The notes: generated from the sequence alone by a model not told the origin. DNA of 64,000 nt from Haliotis asinina (GCF_037392515.1 NC_090283.1:32814249-32878248); one strand, 5' to 3'; counted from the first letter of the stretch, positions 48,070-62,466 are shown. Made by a program: numbers and translations.

Positions 48070-50960
48070 GAAGCATCCACGTGCATGTGTACAATATGTA
48101 TGAATCTCAAATCCTACATGTGTGAAGTATCCATGGATCTAACTACATGTATATCACAAATAGTTTGTATACATGGATCTCATTAACCTGTATACATTCT
48201 GCATAGATCTCACTATCTGACATGTATACAGTACACACTGATCTCAGAATCTGACATGTATACAGTATGCATGGATGTACCAAGCTGACATGTATTCTGT
48301 ATACATGGATCTCACAATCTGATATGTATACAGTATGGATGAATAACACTATCTGACATGTATTCAGTATATATGGATCTCACTATCTGATATGTATACA
48401 GTATACAGTGATCTCACACTCTAACATGTATTCAGTATGCATGAATCTGACTATCTGACATGTATTCAGTATATATGGATCTCACAATCTGATATGTATA
48501 CAGTATGGATGAATAACACTATCTGACATGTATTCAGTATATATGGATCTCACTATCTGATATGTATACAGTATACAGTGATCTCACAATCTAACATGTA
48601 TTCAATATGCATGAATCTGACTATCTGACATGTATCCAGTATATATGGATCTCACTATCTGATATGTATTCATTATACATGGCTCTCACAATCTAACATG
48701 TATTCAACATGCATGGATCTGACTATCTGACATGTATTCAGTATATATGGATCTCACAATCTGATATGTATGCAGTATACATGGCTCTCACAATCTAATA
48801 TGTATTCAATATGCATGGACCTGACTATCTGACATGTATTCAGTATATATGGATCTCACAATCTGATATGTATGCAGTATGCATGGATCTCACTATCTGA
48901 AATGTATACAGTATGGATGGATAACACTGTCTGGCATGTATTCAGTATATATGGATCTCACTATCAGATATGTAATCAGTATGCATGGATCTCCCTATCT
49001 GACATGTATTGAGCATATATGGTTCTAACAATCTGATATGTATTCAGTATGCATTGTTCTCACAATCTGACATGTATTCAATATGCATGGATCTCACTAT
49101 CTGATATGTATTGAGCATATATGGATCTCACAATCTGATATGTATTCAGTATGCATTGTTCTCACAATCTGACATGTATTCAATATGCATGGATCTCACT
49201 ATTTGATATGTATTGAGCATATATGGATCTCACAATCTGATATATATGCAGTATACATGGTTCTCAATATCTTATATGTATACAGTATGGATGGATAACA
49301 CTATCTGGCATGTATTCAGTATATATGGACCTAAGTATCTGACATGTATTCAGTATGCATGGATCTCACAATTTGACATGTATTCAGTATATATGGATCT
49401 CCCTTTCTGATATGTATTCAGTATGCATGGTTCTCACAATCTGACATGTATTCAGTATGCATGGTTCTCACAACCTGACATGTATTCAGTATACATGGAT
49501 CTCACAATCTGATATGTATACAGTATGGATGGATAACACTATCTGGCATGTATTCAGTATATATGGATCTCACAATCCTACATGTATTCAGTATATATGG
49601 ATCTCACAATCTGACATGTATTCAGTATATATGGATCTCACTATCTGACATGTATTCAGTGTGTATGATTCTCATTATCTGTTATGTATACTGCATGTAT
49701 AGACTTCACAGTGTGGCATGTATACAGTGTGCATGAATACCTCTATCTGACATATATACAATGTGTATGAATATCACTATCTGACATGTATAGAGTATGC
49801 ATGGATCTCACTATCTGACATGTATACAGTACGCATGGATCTCACTATCTCAGATGAGTACAGTGTATATGAATATCACTATCTGACCAGTATACAGTAG
49901 ATATGATTATGACTATCTGGTGTGTATACTCCATGTGTAGATCTAACAATTCTGCATGTATACATTGTGTACTGACTTCACTATCTGGTATGGATACAGT
50001 ATGTATGAATCGCTTCTGCTATGTATACTGCATGTATACATCCCACTGTCTGACATGTATACAGTATGCATGGATCTTGCTCTCCCGGTATAGGCCTCAC
50101 AAAGTGGCATGTATACAATATGCATGAACATCACTATCCAACAATGTCCAATAGACCGTATGTATGCATCATAATATGTTTTCCGTTGACAGGACGTGTG
50201 CATCACATACAATGCATGTTTGATTACGATATTTGATGCAGTGACAGTATGTATGTATCACATACTGCATGTATGCAACACATTATGTGGTACAATGACA
50301 GTATGTGTGTATCAAACAGACCGTGTGTATGTATCACCTTACGTCTTACGTTGAAAGTGTATGTATGCATCACGGTACGTGGTACAGTAGCAGCATGTAT
50401 GCATCACATGGGCCGTATGTATTTATCACGGTATTTGGTACATTAACAGTACTTATGTATGACCTGTGGCACATTGGCAGTAGGTATGCATCACATATGC
50501 CATATGGTATTGAACCCGGTGTGTGGTACAATAACATGATATTCATGGTATGTGGTGCAGTGACAGAAGGTACGTATCGCATAAACTTTTGGAAGTATCT
50601 TGGTATGTGGTAAATTGACTACTTGTGTATCACATGTGATACACTGGCATTAAGTATGTATCACATAGACCGTATGTATGTTTCATGGTGTGTAAATAGA
50701 CAATATGTATATATCACATATAGTGTATATGTATCACATAGTATGTACGTTTCACATATACTGTGTGTATGTATCACTTACTAGATATGTATGATCATGA
50801 TATGTGGAACACAGACAGTATGTGGGTATACCATGTGAATGTATCACATACATATTTTGTATGTGGTACATAGACAGTATTATGCATCAAGGTATGTGGT
50901 ACATAGACAGTATGACTATATATGGTAAATATCCATTTTAGATGTATCACATGTATGTAT
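48070..50960. repeat. 34-bp minisatellite, decaying to the right
   Basis: Unit ATGGATCTCACTATCTGACA followed by TGTATACAGTATGC, about 60 recognisable copies to about 50180. Beyond that the order breaks into GTATGTATCACATA-type pieces that share the same words. Since 34 is not a multiple of three, frames shift at every unit, so the short frames here are meaningless. It lies inside the presumed intron 1 of gene 3. Confidence 0.94.
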
Positions 50961-52631
50961 ATTAACATGGTTTGAAGCGGGAGATGAAAAGTACTATTAC
51001 ATGTTTCACCTTTCAAATCTTTTGTTGTGGGGTAGTAAAATCTTGTTATTTGTTGATATTTATTGCTTTTTATGCATTCCGAAGTACAATGGAAACTACT
51101 CTTTCTTTCGTTGTTTCTGAACTCGTGATGAATGGTCTCCCTACTGCGACTTTGAGAGAGATTTTTCAGTACTCTGAACCGACAATCTTATTCAGTGATG
51201 TAGCTGTAGACGTTGTAGAAGCCCGTCACTTTGGTCGAGATACATCTACCCCAGTCTTCAAAGTGTTGTGTTTGCATAATGAACGTTATGGGTTTTCCAA
51301 CTATATAATACCACCACGTACCAATGTGGAGAAGCTTCTGCTCATTAGCGTACATTTTATCCACGATAATGTCCAGGGTATACATTCCGATAAACACTCC
51401 ACTAAAATAGAAGTGATTTAGTGTAACATATACCCTGGAGATTATCATAGATGCATACACGTATGCTCATTGCAGTCATTGCATGTGCTCAAGAGAAGCT
51501 TAAAAAGGAGTAAGAATATACTGAAGGGGTTAGAATATACGAAAGGAATATGATTATACTTAAGGAATCAAAATATACAGGAGTAAGAATATACTGGAGG
51601 AATAATATTATACTAAAGGAATCAAATATACTGAAGTAGTAAGAATATACTGGAGTAATAACAATATACTGGAGGATTTGAATGTACGGGAGGAAAAACG
51701 ATTGTAATGGAGGAGTAAGAATGTGCTGGAGGAATAAGATTATACTGAAGGAATCACAATACAGTGAAGAAGTAAGAATATACGTAAGGGGTTAGAATAG
51801 ACTGGAGGATTTGAATATACTGGAGGAATAAGATTATAACGGTGGACTAAGAATATACCGGGAGAATCAAACTATACTGGAGGAATAAGATATTATAATG
51901 GAGGAGTTAGAATATACCGGAGGAGTAAGACTATACAGGAGGATTAAGAATATACTGGAAGTGTTGCAATATAGTGGAGGAGTATGAATATACTGGAGGG
52001 ATAAGAATATGCTGGAGGGGGTAGAATATACTGGTGGATTTGAATATACTGGAGGAAAAACGATTATAATGGAGGAGAAAGAATGTGCTTGAGGAATAAG
52101 AGTGCACGCCACTGGTCTATTTATAGTCATTATTTCTGCAAAGGGAATTGACGACAGACAACCTAAACATAGAACCGCCACGTCAACAAAGTCAGTGGAG
52201 CCGATATGTAATAGGGACGAACGGTGACTACTGGTTATAAATCCTTCATGTGGATGAATACTCGCCTGTGTTCCTTTCGTCTAAATGCACATTTGAAATT
52301 TGGCGGCATATTATCTGTTATACCACACGTGTTTGCTGTTTTATGGAAGATCTGCACTGATAGTGACAGAATCTTTTCATAAAGAAATGTCTGGTAATTT
52401 ATTTGAAATATGACGGATATGATTAATGCTAAAATAACACATAATCTCGACTATTCAGAAATATTCATGAAAAATGGTAAATATTGCTTCGTACTAAAAG
52501 AAACATCGATAAAACCGAAACTGCTAGAAACAGGAAGTTGTCAACTTTGTGCCTTAGATCCATGTGTATGCTAGTATATATTTCCTTTTTTACATACTTG
52601 TATTGTAACCGACACATTTTGTTATCTTTAG
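50961..52631. other. Right part of presumed intron 1 of gene 3
   Basis: A frame at 50972-51421 (internal ATG at 51089, METTLSFVVSELVMNGLP) is longer than its surroundings lead one to expect, but I recognise no family. From about 51510 to 52110 there is a loose repeat of GGAGGAATAAGAATATACTG-like units of roughly 22 bp. The rest is AT-rich unique sequence. Confidence 0.4.
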
Positions 52632-52659
52632 ATCACACCACACACCTGGCTTGTTTACC

Positions 52660-55600
52660 ATGGACAACGATGATGGTCACTTCAATAGGTGAGATGTAGT
52701 TGCAAGTTTATTTTGATGAGCTTCTTTAATATTATTCGAAGGATTCATGTTGTCAAATGGATGCAGTTTAATTATTTATTTATTCTTTTTAGGGTGGGGT
52801 GGGGGTGGGGTGGGGGGCGGAAGAGGGGGTGGTTTGGTTGGTTTTAAGGTTTTAAGGTTTTAAGGCATTTTTCTATACTATGTATTTTTTCTTTTATGCA
52901 ACATGCTCTCTATGAAGAAATGCTGCAAAGTATAAATGAAATATGGCTTTGATGAATTTTCCAATTCAGATGTTGTCACTGGATTTCATAACGTTGACGT
53001 CGCCACCTGTATGGGTATTCAGCATCTGGGGTTGGGGAAACAATACTTACATTGTTAGCGCCCGGTAGCTCTCATATGTTTCGACGATAATGAAGACTTA
53101 CTTTTCTTAGATGTCATATTAAATAACGCTGTTTGATGCATATCATCAATAGTTTTGTCATCTTTGCCATTCCAGACCTGGTTACGGACAGGATCAAGGT
53201 GATGGGAGACGACGAGGTCGAATGAGAGGTCGGGGTCAATTGGGTCACGGTAGAGGCATTAGAGGTGCTGGAAGAGGGGGAAGAGGTGGAGGACGAAATG
53301 AAGATGAACCGAATTTGGATCATGCAAGGTTTCGAGGAAGAGGGCGGGGAGAAAACAGAGGTAGGGGAGGACACCTGGGAAGAGGTATTCATCGCGCAGA
53401 GGAAGAAGAAGGAGGACACAATGGTGGGGATGGCGCAAGAGGAGGCAGGGGACAAGGGTTCCGAGGAAGAGGTGGAAGAGGGGGAGGTCGTTACCTTGAT
53501 TACAAGCAGCTGCACGAACTCCGCTCAAAAGATCCATCTACAATTGTTATGACACTTGGCCAGGAATCAGGTCTCGGCTCACTTCTTAAACGAGCCAATC
53601 TATCACCTTATATGATGTATGCGATTGTAGGTGCCCTTGCACAGGCATGTTTATGCAAATCTGCTCAGACTAACCTTATTGAACTCTTGCTAACTGTTCA
53701 GCGGTCAAACTTTTACGACCATGTCACTAACGCTTTGAACGACACCAGACAGAGACCAAATGAAAATGCCAGAGAAAAGAGGCAGTTCATCAAAGACTTG
53801 ATATCACTCATGAAAGAACTGGCCATCAGACTGCCTCATTCATATATTCATGTACTTGGAGTGAAGAGTTTCCTGGAAATGATCGTGCCTGAACTTGAGC
53901 TGAAGTCGGAGATCGTAGATGAAGAAATGCTTCAGCAGCTGAGGCAGCTGCAGGATATGCAGACGCCAACTGTCGACAGGACGACAAAAACAGAAGGTGG
54001 GGATGTGAGAACGGAGTATACTGACGGGCCACCACCGAGTGATTTCAGAGATATGTCCATATTTCCAAATGCTGAGGACATACACCCTGAGGAGAAACCT
54101 TTTCTTCGCAAGAACATAGATGTTGGGAGATATAATGACCTTCAGCATTACTTGGACGTCCAGTTCCGCTTGTTGAGGGAAGATTTCGTCTATCCTTTGA
54201 GGAATGGCATTGCAGAGTATCAAGCTGCCAGTGTTCCAGGTGAGAAAGGTCCGAGACTGAAAGACATACGGGTATATCATGATGTCCAGATCGTGCGGAC
54301 AGTGTGCTCAGATAGTGGACTTCTCCACAGAATCATGTTTGACACGAGCAAGCTTCGCAAAATTAGATGGGAAAATTCTAAGCGACTGATATTTGGATCG
54401 TTGGTCTGCTTATCACATGACAATTTTGAAACACTTCTCTTTGCTACTGTTTCTGACAGAGATCCCAAAAAACTTCAGGATGGTATACTTGATGTATTAC
54501 TTGAAAATGATGCAGATCTTGGTGACATCCTTTCCTTAGACACCCGTTTTGTAATGGTGGAGACATCAGCATACTTTGAGGCGTACAGACATGTCTTGAG
54601 AGGTCTGCAGACACTCCATGATGGTGATCTTCCATTTGAAGAGTACATTGTGGAATGTGAGAGTGAAGTGAAGTCACCTAAATATCTCCGGGGTTTAAGG
54701 GCTGTGAGTTATGACCTGCGCCCTCTTGTGGATGAAAAAACTGTCCTAAGGGAAGACACTGCTTTGAGACTGCAAAAAAGGGAGGTAAGCTACAACTTCA
54801 GTCGTGAATCACAGATTGCCAACAACATTGACATACTAAATCATTTGAATTGGCCGTCTGCAATTCAGCTGCATCTTGACCACTCACAGTACAAAGCCTT
54901 AAAAACAGCCCTCACCAAAGAGTTCGTCATTATGCAAGGTCCACCTGGTACAGGGAAAACGTATGTTGGTTTAAAGATTGTGAAGGCCCTTTTGCACAAC
55001 AAAAAGGCCTGGAATGCACAGAACAGATCACCAATGCTCATCGTTTGCTACACAAACCACGCACTAGACCAGTTTCTTGAAGGGATAATATCGTTCTACA
55101 GAGGAAGTATCATCAGAGTAGGAGGGAGGATCAAGAGTGATCAACTGGAGGATTACTCGCTCAAAGCACAGAGACAAAAGGCGCGGAAGTTGCACAGTTC
55201 CAGAGATATGAAAAATACTGGACGAATGAGATGGGAACTTCGTAACAGCATGATGAGTCTTAAACTTGAGATTGAAAAGATTGGTCAGCAAATAGAAGCA
55301 GCTGAGAGGGAGATATTACATGAAGATGTGTTGCGACCATTCATGGGTGAAAGCTATGATGATATGGTGATGGCAATGAATATGATGCTCATGCAGATGC
55401 AGGAAGCAAATGGTTATGCGCCACCACCAACCCCTGTCATAGTGGAGTGGCTAGGCATTGGCGCTTTTGGTGAAATGGTAAACCTAGCAGAGCAACCGCA
55501 ACCAGAAGACATTGGAAATGAGGAAGAGGATGGTGGACTGATAGATGTTCAGGAAGAAGCCGATCTCTTGCAAGAGCAGAGACAGATGCATGGCATGGAC

Positions 55601-58600
55601 GATGATGACATGGAGGAGAATGAACTTGACAAACTTCAGAGAATGATCGAGCGTCTTCAGTATGAACGAGGTGGATATGTAGCCTTTGATGTGACAAATC
55701 TGGACAGGACCCCGAAGGAACAAGAGGATGGGATGCAGTTTCAGGTACAGCCTGAAGCCCGAAGACGTTTAAAGAGACGTATTTTGCAAAGACTGAGATC
55801 AACGAAAAGGATGACATCAGCAGAGGCTCATCGAATCAGGGATCCTTGGGCACTCCAAATGAATGAAAGATGGAAATTATACAGATTCTGGGTACACTGT
55901 CTCTGTGAGAGACTACAACGTGACATAGCAACAAAGGAGGCTCGATACAAAGACGTGGTAACTCAGTACAAAGAGTCACAGATGATTGAAGACAAACAGA
56001 TCATGGAGACTGCAACAGTGATAGGGATGACAACAACAGGGGCAGCCCGCTATCAACAGGTCCTGTCAGAGATTGGCCCCAAAGTGATAGTTGTTGAAGA
56101 AGCTGCAGAAGTGCTTGAGGGACATATCATTACAACTCTGAGCAAGAAATGTGAACATCTGATACTTATCGGAGATCATAAGCAGCTGAAACCAAATCCA
56201 ACTGTATACAAACTTGCAAAGCAATTCAAATTAGATGTGTCTTTATTTGAGAGAATGATCAACAACGGCATGCACTGTGACACTCTGGCCCTTCAGCACA
56301 GAATGCGCCCCGAAATTGCCAGGTTAATGAAGCCAATCTACCCCAAGCTTGAAAATCATTCCTCTGTCCTCAATTATGAGACAATCAAGGGAATATCTGA
56401 CAACATGTTCTTCATCAACCATGGATATACAGAAGAACATGACATTGAACGTGTTAGTCACTCCAATGAGTTTGAGGCTAGATATGTCGTAGCACTGTGT
56501 GAATATCTGATTAAACAGGGATATGAAAGATCACAAATCACAATGCTCACCACCTATTCAGGCCAGCTACTGAAACTGAAGAAGATGATGCCAAAGCAGA
56601 TTTTCCAGGGAGTCAGACTGACAGTGGTGGACAACTATCAAGGAGAGGAGAATGACATAATAATTCTGTCTCTCGTGCGAAGCAATGCTGAAGGAAGCGT
56701 TGGGTTCCTCAAGATTGAAAACCGTGTTTGTGTGGCACTTTCTCGTGCTAAAAAAGGGTTATTTGTGATCGGGAACTTTGATCTCCTTGCTCAAGAAAGT
56801 CAGCTGTGGAGAGAAATAAAGAAAGATTTGCAGGTTAACAACCAGATAGGAACAACTTTGACCCTATACTGTCAGAATCATCCTAAGGACACGGGCATTG
56901 CTGCAAAGAAACCGGAAGACTTCGGGAAAGCTCCTGAAGGTGGTTGCATGAAGCAGTGCACCTTCAGACTGGAATGTGGACATGTTTGTTCTCGTCTTTG
57001 CCATCCTTATGACCCCAATCACGAAGAATACAAATGCAATAAACCCTGTCCAAAATCAATTTGCCAAAACAATCACCCATGTCCACGATTGTGCTATCAG
57101 CAGTGTGGGAAATGCGAAGTACCAGTGGAAAAGGTGATACCGCGTTGTGGACATAAGCAGCTTGTCCCTTGTTGCATGGATCCCAGGAAATACGTTTGTC
57201 AAGCTAAATGTGATGAGGTCTTGAAGTGTGGACACCCGTGTGGAAACCCATGTGGAATTGAGCATCAGTGCAAACAGATGGTGAAGAAGACGTGGAGATG
57301 TGGACATACAAATGATGTTGAATGCTTTCGAAAAGACTCAGCTGTCTGCAAGAAGAAGTGTTCAACAACACTGCAATGTGAACATATGTGTGCTGGAAAC
57401 TGTCATGACTGTCATGAAGGAAGGCTACACGTATCATGCCGTAGAAACTGCAAAAGGAATCTAGTCTGTGGTCACGAATGTAAGGACATGTGCAGCAACT
57501 GTCCCCCATGCAGAAATGTGTGTGAGAACCGATGTCCGCACAGCAGATGTTACAAAACATGTGGCGAGATTTGTGTACCATGCAATGAGCCCTGTGAATG
57601 GAGATGTCTGCACCATGCATGCACCAAGAAATGCAGTGAGCCATGTGACAGACCTCCATGTGATGAACCTTGTCCAAAAGTCCTTCGCTGCGGTCACCCA
57701 TGCATTGGACTATGTGGCGAGCCATGCCCACGTCTCTGCAGAGTGTGCAATCACGATGAAGTCACATCAATATTGTTTGGCACAGAGGATGAGCCAGATG
57801 CACGATTTGTTGAGCTTGAGGACTGTGGTCATATTGTTGAAGTATCTGCCATGGACAGGCTCATGCAAATGGATCATGAAAATGATACTATTCAGTTGAA
57901 AGCATGCCCTCATTGCAAGACACAGATTCGACGGAATATCAGATATGGCTCTCAAATCAAGAGAATGCTGAAGGATATAGACACAGTGAAAACACGTTAT
58001 ATTGGAAAAGAGGACAGGATACGTGTTTTGAAAGCGACACTTGAAGCTCAAGCCAAAAGGGAAATTGACCCCCAAGAACGGAATGAAAAACTGGATATGT
58101 TGAAAAAGGGTTATGTCAATACCGAAGTTGGCCTCAGTGCTATTGAGAATCAATTTCGGTTTTTGAAACGTGCGTCCAAATTATTTGATGCCTATGAAAA
58201 GCTTGCAGAAGACTGCCAAGAAGCAGTTCTACGTCCAGTTCTTAGGGATATCATTTCCAGCATGAAGGAGCTGGAGCAATTCAGAGAATGGCTCATGAGA
58301 ACACGGACATCCCTCAGTGATCAGGAAATCTCAGATGCCCAGGATGAAGTTGATAGGAATAAGGCCATCATCAGGCTCTTAAAGACAGAAAGAATTATAG
58401 CCGTGAGACACATTCATTTGCCAGAGACTTTGCAAAAAGACCTCCAAGCCCTACAGGGAACTTTGAAATATGGCAAAAAGTTTACGAAACAGCGTAAAGA
58501 AAGAGTGAAGAATATCTTTGAAATTCTAAGGACGCATGTTCCCGAAACAGGTCTTGGCATATCTGATGAAGAAAGGGTGGAAATAGTGAAAGCAATGGGA

Positions 58601-59692
58601 CTCACAACGGGACATTGGTTTAAGTGCCCTAACGGTAAGTTTTCGTAATTTTCTCATTTACCTATTTATAGTCCCGGCCTATAGTGTTACGTTCGGTCCG
58701 TACGTCCGTACGTCCCGTACATCTGTATTTATGTACGAATAATTTAAGAACCGTGGTATCGAATCATGGTATACGAAAGGTCCCAGTTAGGATGAGTGGC
58801 CTTGATCTTCATTTTAAGGTCGCAGGGGACATGTAACGTTTTACTCTTCTGAGCAAGATATTTCAAGAACCGTTCATTGGATTTTATTAAAACTGCATGT
58901 TGAGGTTGACTGGAGTTTCTTCACAGACTTTCAAAACTACCCTTGAATGTTTTTCAATAAGTTATTTCTTTACTACTAGTCTTGCTTATTTCATACACTA
59001 TGACATTCCTGTTAAGCTCAAAGTGAGTCTTCAAAATATTTGTGTGTTTGAACAACTGCAGAGTAAGATATCAAGGGAGGCTGATTGTTTTTGTTGACAT
59101 TTAACTTCATTTTAAACAACGACCGTCACTTTTATTTCTTTTTAAGACTGTTTGAAACATTTGCTGTGGGGATTATGTCACCTTAGTGACAGTGCTTGTA
59201 CTTTCCTGGTGCAATAATTTGAAATAAAGTATTTAAAGAAAAACGATTAGCTGTTGACAAACAATTACTTTTGACAATTTTATTCGCCTAATATTTGGAT
59301 ATTTTAGGTGAATCTGTGGTCTTGAAGTAAATCATTTGGATGTACAATGTTGTGTTTGGGGCTGCGAATTAGGGTCCAGACACATCACAGCACAGGACAC
59401 CAGGTCAGGGTTCCAGAAATTGCAACTGAACTCGAGCCTTGACATGCTCTATCCTATCATTCTGATCCCTCAAGAAACATAGTTACTTCCGATTTCAGGG
59501 CATATCTATGCAATCGGAGATTGTGGTGGAGCAACCGAGGAGTCGAAGTGTCCAGAATGTAAGGCTGGAATCGGTGGCACTGGGCACAGACTCAGAGGCG
59601 ACAACGCCCTTGCACCAGAAATGGATGGAGCTTCGTATGCTGCATGGTCAGAGCAGGCCAATCTTCAGAACTATAACCTGGACTTGAGGTGA
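52660..59692 (+). CDS. ZNFX1: ZNFX1-like RNA helicase, gene 3, full-length form
   Basis: Model: exons 52660-52688 (MDNDDGHFN plus AG), 53176-58634 and 59499-59692, about 1893 aa, close to human ZNFX1. It has an RGG/RGR-rich N-terminus (about 20-115; GAGRGGRGGGRNEDE, FRGRGRGENRGRGG), likely disordered and RNA-binding, and then ELRSKDPSTIVMTL and the helical region. The helicase has GPPGTGKT (598-605), EEAAEVLEG (984), GDHKQLKPNP, QHRMRPEIA, VDNYQGEENDIIILSLVRSN and ALSRAKKGLFVIGN. There follow six or more NFX1-type Cys/His fingers ending in CNHDE, and an FVELEDCGHIVEV linker. The complete RZ finger is in the last exon. Of the three genes this keeps the ancestral layout, so it is the best candidate orthologue. 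Conserved motifs suggest an active enzyme, with EEAA replacing the usual DEAA as in the family. Confidence 0.94.
52790..52842 (+). repeat. G-rich tract with quadruplex potential
   Basis: GGGGTGGGGGTGGGGTGGGG and more G-runs in intron 2 of gene 3, between the start-codon exon and the large exon. Confidence 0.8.
58660..58900. repeat. Probable dispersed repeat in the last intron of gene 3
   Basis: It begins with short CCGTACGTCCGTACGTCC repeats after GTTACGTTCGG and continues with TTTAAGAACCG and GGTCGCAGGGGACATGTAAC. I recall similar CCGTCCGTCCG-headed repeats in marine invertebrate genomes. No second copy lies in this window, so this is tentative. Confidence 0.4.
59499..59692 (+). CDS. ZNFX1: Terminal exon of gene 3, complete RZ finger
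   Basis: Donor AACG|GTAAGT (58635) and acceptor CGATTTCAG (59498) join in phase 1. The product reads WFKCPNGHIYAIGDCGG, then KCPECKAGIGG and GHRL, followed by a 30-residue tail ending NLDLR. All Cys/His landmarks of the RZ finger of ZNFX1 and RNF213 are present. The tail is about 25 residues longer than in genes 1 and 2. Confidence 0.9.
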
Positions 59693-60061
59693 CCGCCTGC
59701 GTCGGTTTGTTAAGACAACACTGTGGACTGTTGATAATGTGAAATGTGATATGTTTATCGATCGACATGTCCACCCGTACTCCCATTCATCGGAGGAACG
59801 TAAAGCGTTACTGTTCTTCTGAATGTTCAGAGTATTGTCTTTCTCAACTGTGATGTAGAAAACTTCACAACATATAACCATGCTGAGTGACTTTGTGAAT
59901 AGAAGTTATCACTTCCCCCATGTAAGGACCTCTTACCTGGAAAACATAGACCAACGTGTCTAATTGAAGCTTATGTGTGAAAATATACAACGGCGTTTTT
60001 TGCAGACTTTGATTGTGGAAAAGATGAGTCTGAACTGTCAATTTGATGCATAAAATGATGT

Positions 60062-60240
60062 TAGATTGGAAGCTGTCTAAACCGCACTCATCGGGACTGA
60101 GGGAAAAATCCAGTTTAGACAGCCTGTTGGATTGTAGAGCTGAAGATAAATGTATAAGTCACGGTCGGGTCTGAAATTTTAAGCAGGTGTTGAAAACTTG
60201 CCGAATTGGACAAATGCCGGTTTTGACAGCTCCCATTGTA
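60062..60240 (+). mobile_element. Short MITE, copy 2
   Basis: It shares with the 24.1-kb copy (inverted) GAAGCTGTCTAAACCG, CATCGGGACTGAGG, GGATTGTAGAGCTGA, TAAATGTATAAGTCA and TTTTGACAGCTCCCATTGTA. The ends are inverted repeats of about 20 bp. It lies 60 bp before the LINE insertion. Confidence 0.72.
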
Positions 60241-60304
60241 TTTGTAAAGTGCTTAGATATCATAAAATTTGTTGTTCCTACTTTACTAAGTCGAATGTCC
60301 AATA

Positions 60305-61670
60305 TGTCAGGTCATGCTGCAGGATTCAGGTCTAAGGCGTATCTTTGTGGGATCCGATTATGTTGACTTACTTCTGCTGCTGTACGCCGACGATCTTAAT
60401 TTATTTGATGATTCTGTCATCAGATTGCAGAGAAAGATAAATAATTTACATAACTACTGTAGCTCTTGGGGTCTGCAGGTTAATATGGATAGGACAGAGG
60501 TTTTGGTATTTCGCAACGGTGGGTTCCTTTGTTCCTATGAAAAATGGTTTTACAATGATATTCCAATCAAAACATCAACATAATATAATTACCTTGGTAT
60601 TCTATTTTCTACTCGGTTGTCCTGGACAAAGTGCACACAAACTCTAGTAGGTAAGGCCAGTAAGGCACTTTTTTCTCTGAAGGTATTATTTAATAAATAC
60701 CCTAACATGCCTGCAAAGTTAATGTTCAAATTATTTGATACCAAAGTTAAACCAGTGTTATTATACGGCTCCGAAATCTGGAGATTTGAGGAAAGGAAAT
60801 CGATCGAAATGTTCCATACTAATTTCTGTAAATATGTTGTTGGCGTTGGAAAACATGTCTCCAGTAATGGTATTTTAGCAGAATGTGGTAGATCAAATAT
60901 TTATGTGGATTACTACCAAATGTGCATTATGTATTGGTGTAAATTGTTAAGGATGTCTGAGGATCGTTACCTCAGACAGTGTTATTTACTTATGAAGAAA
61001 TTAGATTCAGCTGGTCGAGTGAATTGGGCGACATCGGTTAAATATCTTTTAAATGCTCATGGCTTCGGGTATGTATGGTATAGTCCGGATGTTGGTGATA
61101 TTCCCCATTTAATTTCCCTTTTTAGGAAAAGACTTCTTGATTGTGATAAACAACGTATTCTCGGTAATATCAGATAATCTGTCCATTTAAGGTACCTTAA
61201 AGAAGTTAAGTCATTGTTAAATACTGAATATTATGTCTCTTCCATCAATCCAATAGCTATCAGAAGAAATGTATGTTTGCTCAGACTACATGCACTTCCT
61301 TTGATATGTAATATTCGAGATAATAATTTTGATAAGATATGTAAAATGTGTGACTGTGGCTCGAAAGACGATGAAATTCACTTCATGTTTGAATGCAAAG
61401 CATATGATTTTACTAGGGATAGGTATTTTTCATATTCTAGAATGGATAGCAAACAGACTAAATATTTTGGTTTCATAAGTTGTACTTGTATCCACACACT
61501 TTCTAACGGTTCTAAATATATTAAAGAAGCCCTTACTTTTAGAAATTCCATTACATCCTCTGCTACAAGTTAACTTAATTCCGTCAATGTAATTTGCTAC
61601 TCTTTCTGTTTTAAATGGTTTTCCTTACTGTACATGGGCCAACGGCCTACAAAACCGAAATAAAGAAACT
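60305..61670 (+). mobile_element. 5'-truncated non-LTR retrotransposon (LINE)
   Basis: Flanked by the 12-bp target duplication GAATGTCCAATA (60293-60304 and 61671-61682). It ends in ACCGAAATAAAGAAACT, a tail-like 3' end. The retained coding part is one frame of about 420 codons with only two in-frame TAA stops (60581, 61175) and no frameshift. It starts inside the reverse transcriptase, with the catalytic YADD in LLLLYADDLNLF, then VKPVLLYGSEIW and a C-terminal CKMCDCGSKDDEIHFMFEC zinc knuckle. The truncation, the duplication and the few breaks indicate one fairly recent insertion. The clade is not assigned. Confidence 0.9.
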
Positions 61671-61682
61671 GAATGTCCAATA

Positions 61683-62460
61683 CAAAATCGTCAAATAGAC
61701 AAATACTGTAATTTGGAGTGGCATTTAGGGGTGTTAGTTAAAGTTGATTATAGGTGACTACACGTAAATGACTGACAGATTAAGCCTGATGGGGCTCGCA
61801 TTGTGTGCTTTACTAACCCACCAGTATGGTAGTTACTAAGCCACAATCTGTTAGTACTGAACCTTTTATGAATCGCTATGTGTTGCTATAGTTGCTTTGC
61901 ATAGCGATGCATCTTGAACCAACATTACTTTGAAATAGTGGAGATATATCCGTCATGGACAAATAAGAGGATTATCGGTAATGTTTAAGAACAGGTAAAG
62001 AAACGTGTTTTATCCACGACTTTGAGGAACATGACTATTACGTTGAAGCGGTGGAAGGGGGTTTATTTTAGAAATTGAGACGCGTCGGTACAATAAAATG
62101 TCTGTGTGTTCGAATGTGAAATTTTGTCGCAAAATGCTATCATAACCTGGATACTTCTTGCCTGGTATTCATTAAAATGATTGATCAGCTTTACCTGTGC
62201 CTTCAAAATAAATACTTGGTATTCACCTACTATTGGTCTTGCTGTTTTAATTGTTTCTTATTTATCACTAAGGGAAGGCGATTCACTCCTCGTGTCTTAC
62301 CCTCATGTTGACGTAGCGGTGTTTGGATTTTGTGTACGACCCTAAGTACGACCTTGTGTGATCGGGGACCACCTCTTGGTATGAATCACATTAAATTAGG
62401 AGATAAACGTCATGTGTTGGCGAAGTTCCGAGTGTTATTTAGTGTTTGAAGCACGAGAAT
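61683..62460. other. Intergenic DNA after the LINE
   Basis: No exon or clear repeat seen. Confidence 0.5.
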
Positions 62461-62466
62461 TCGTTT

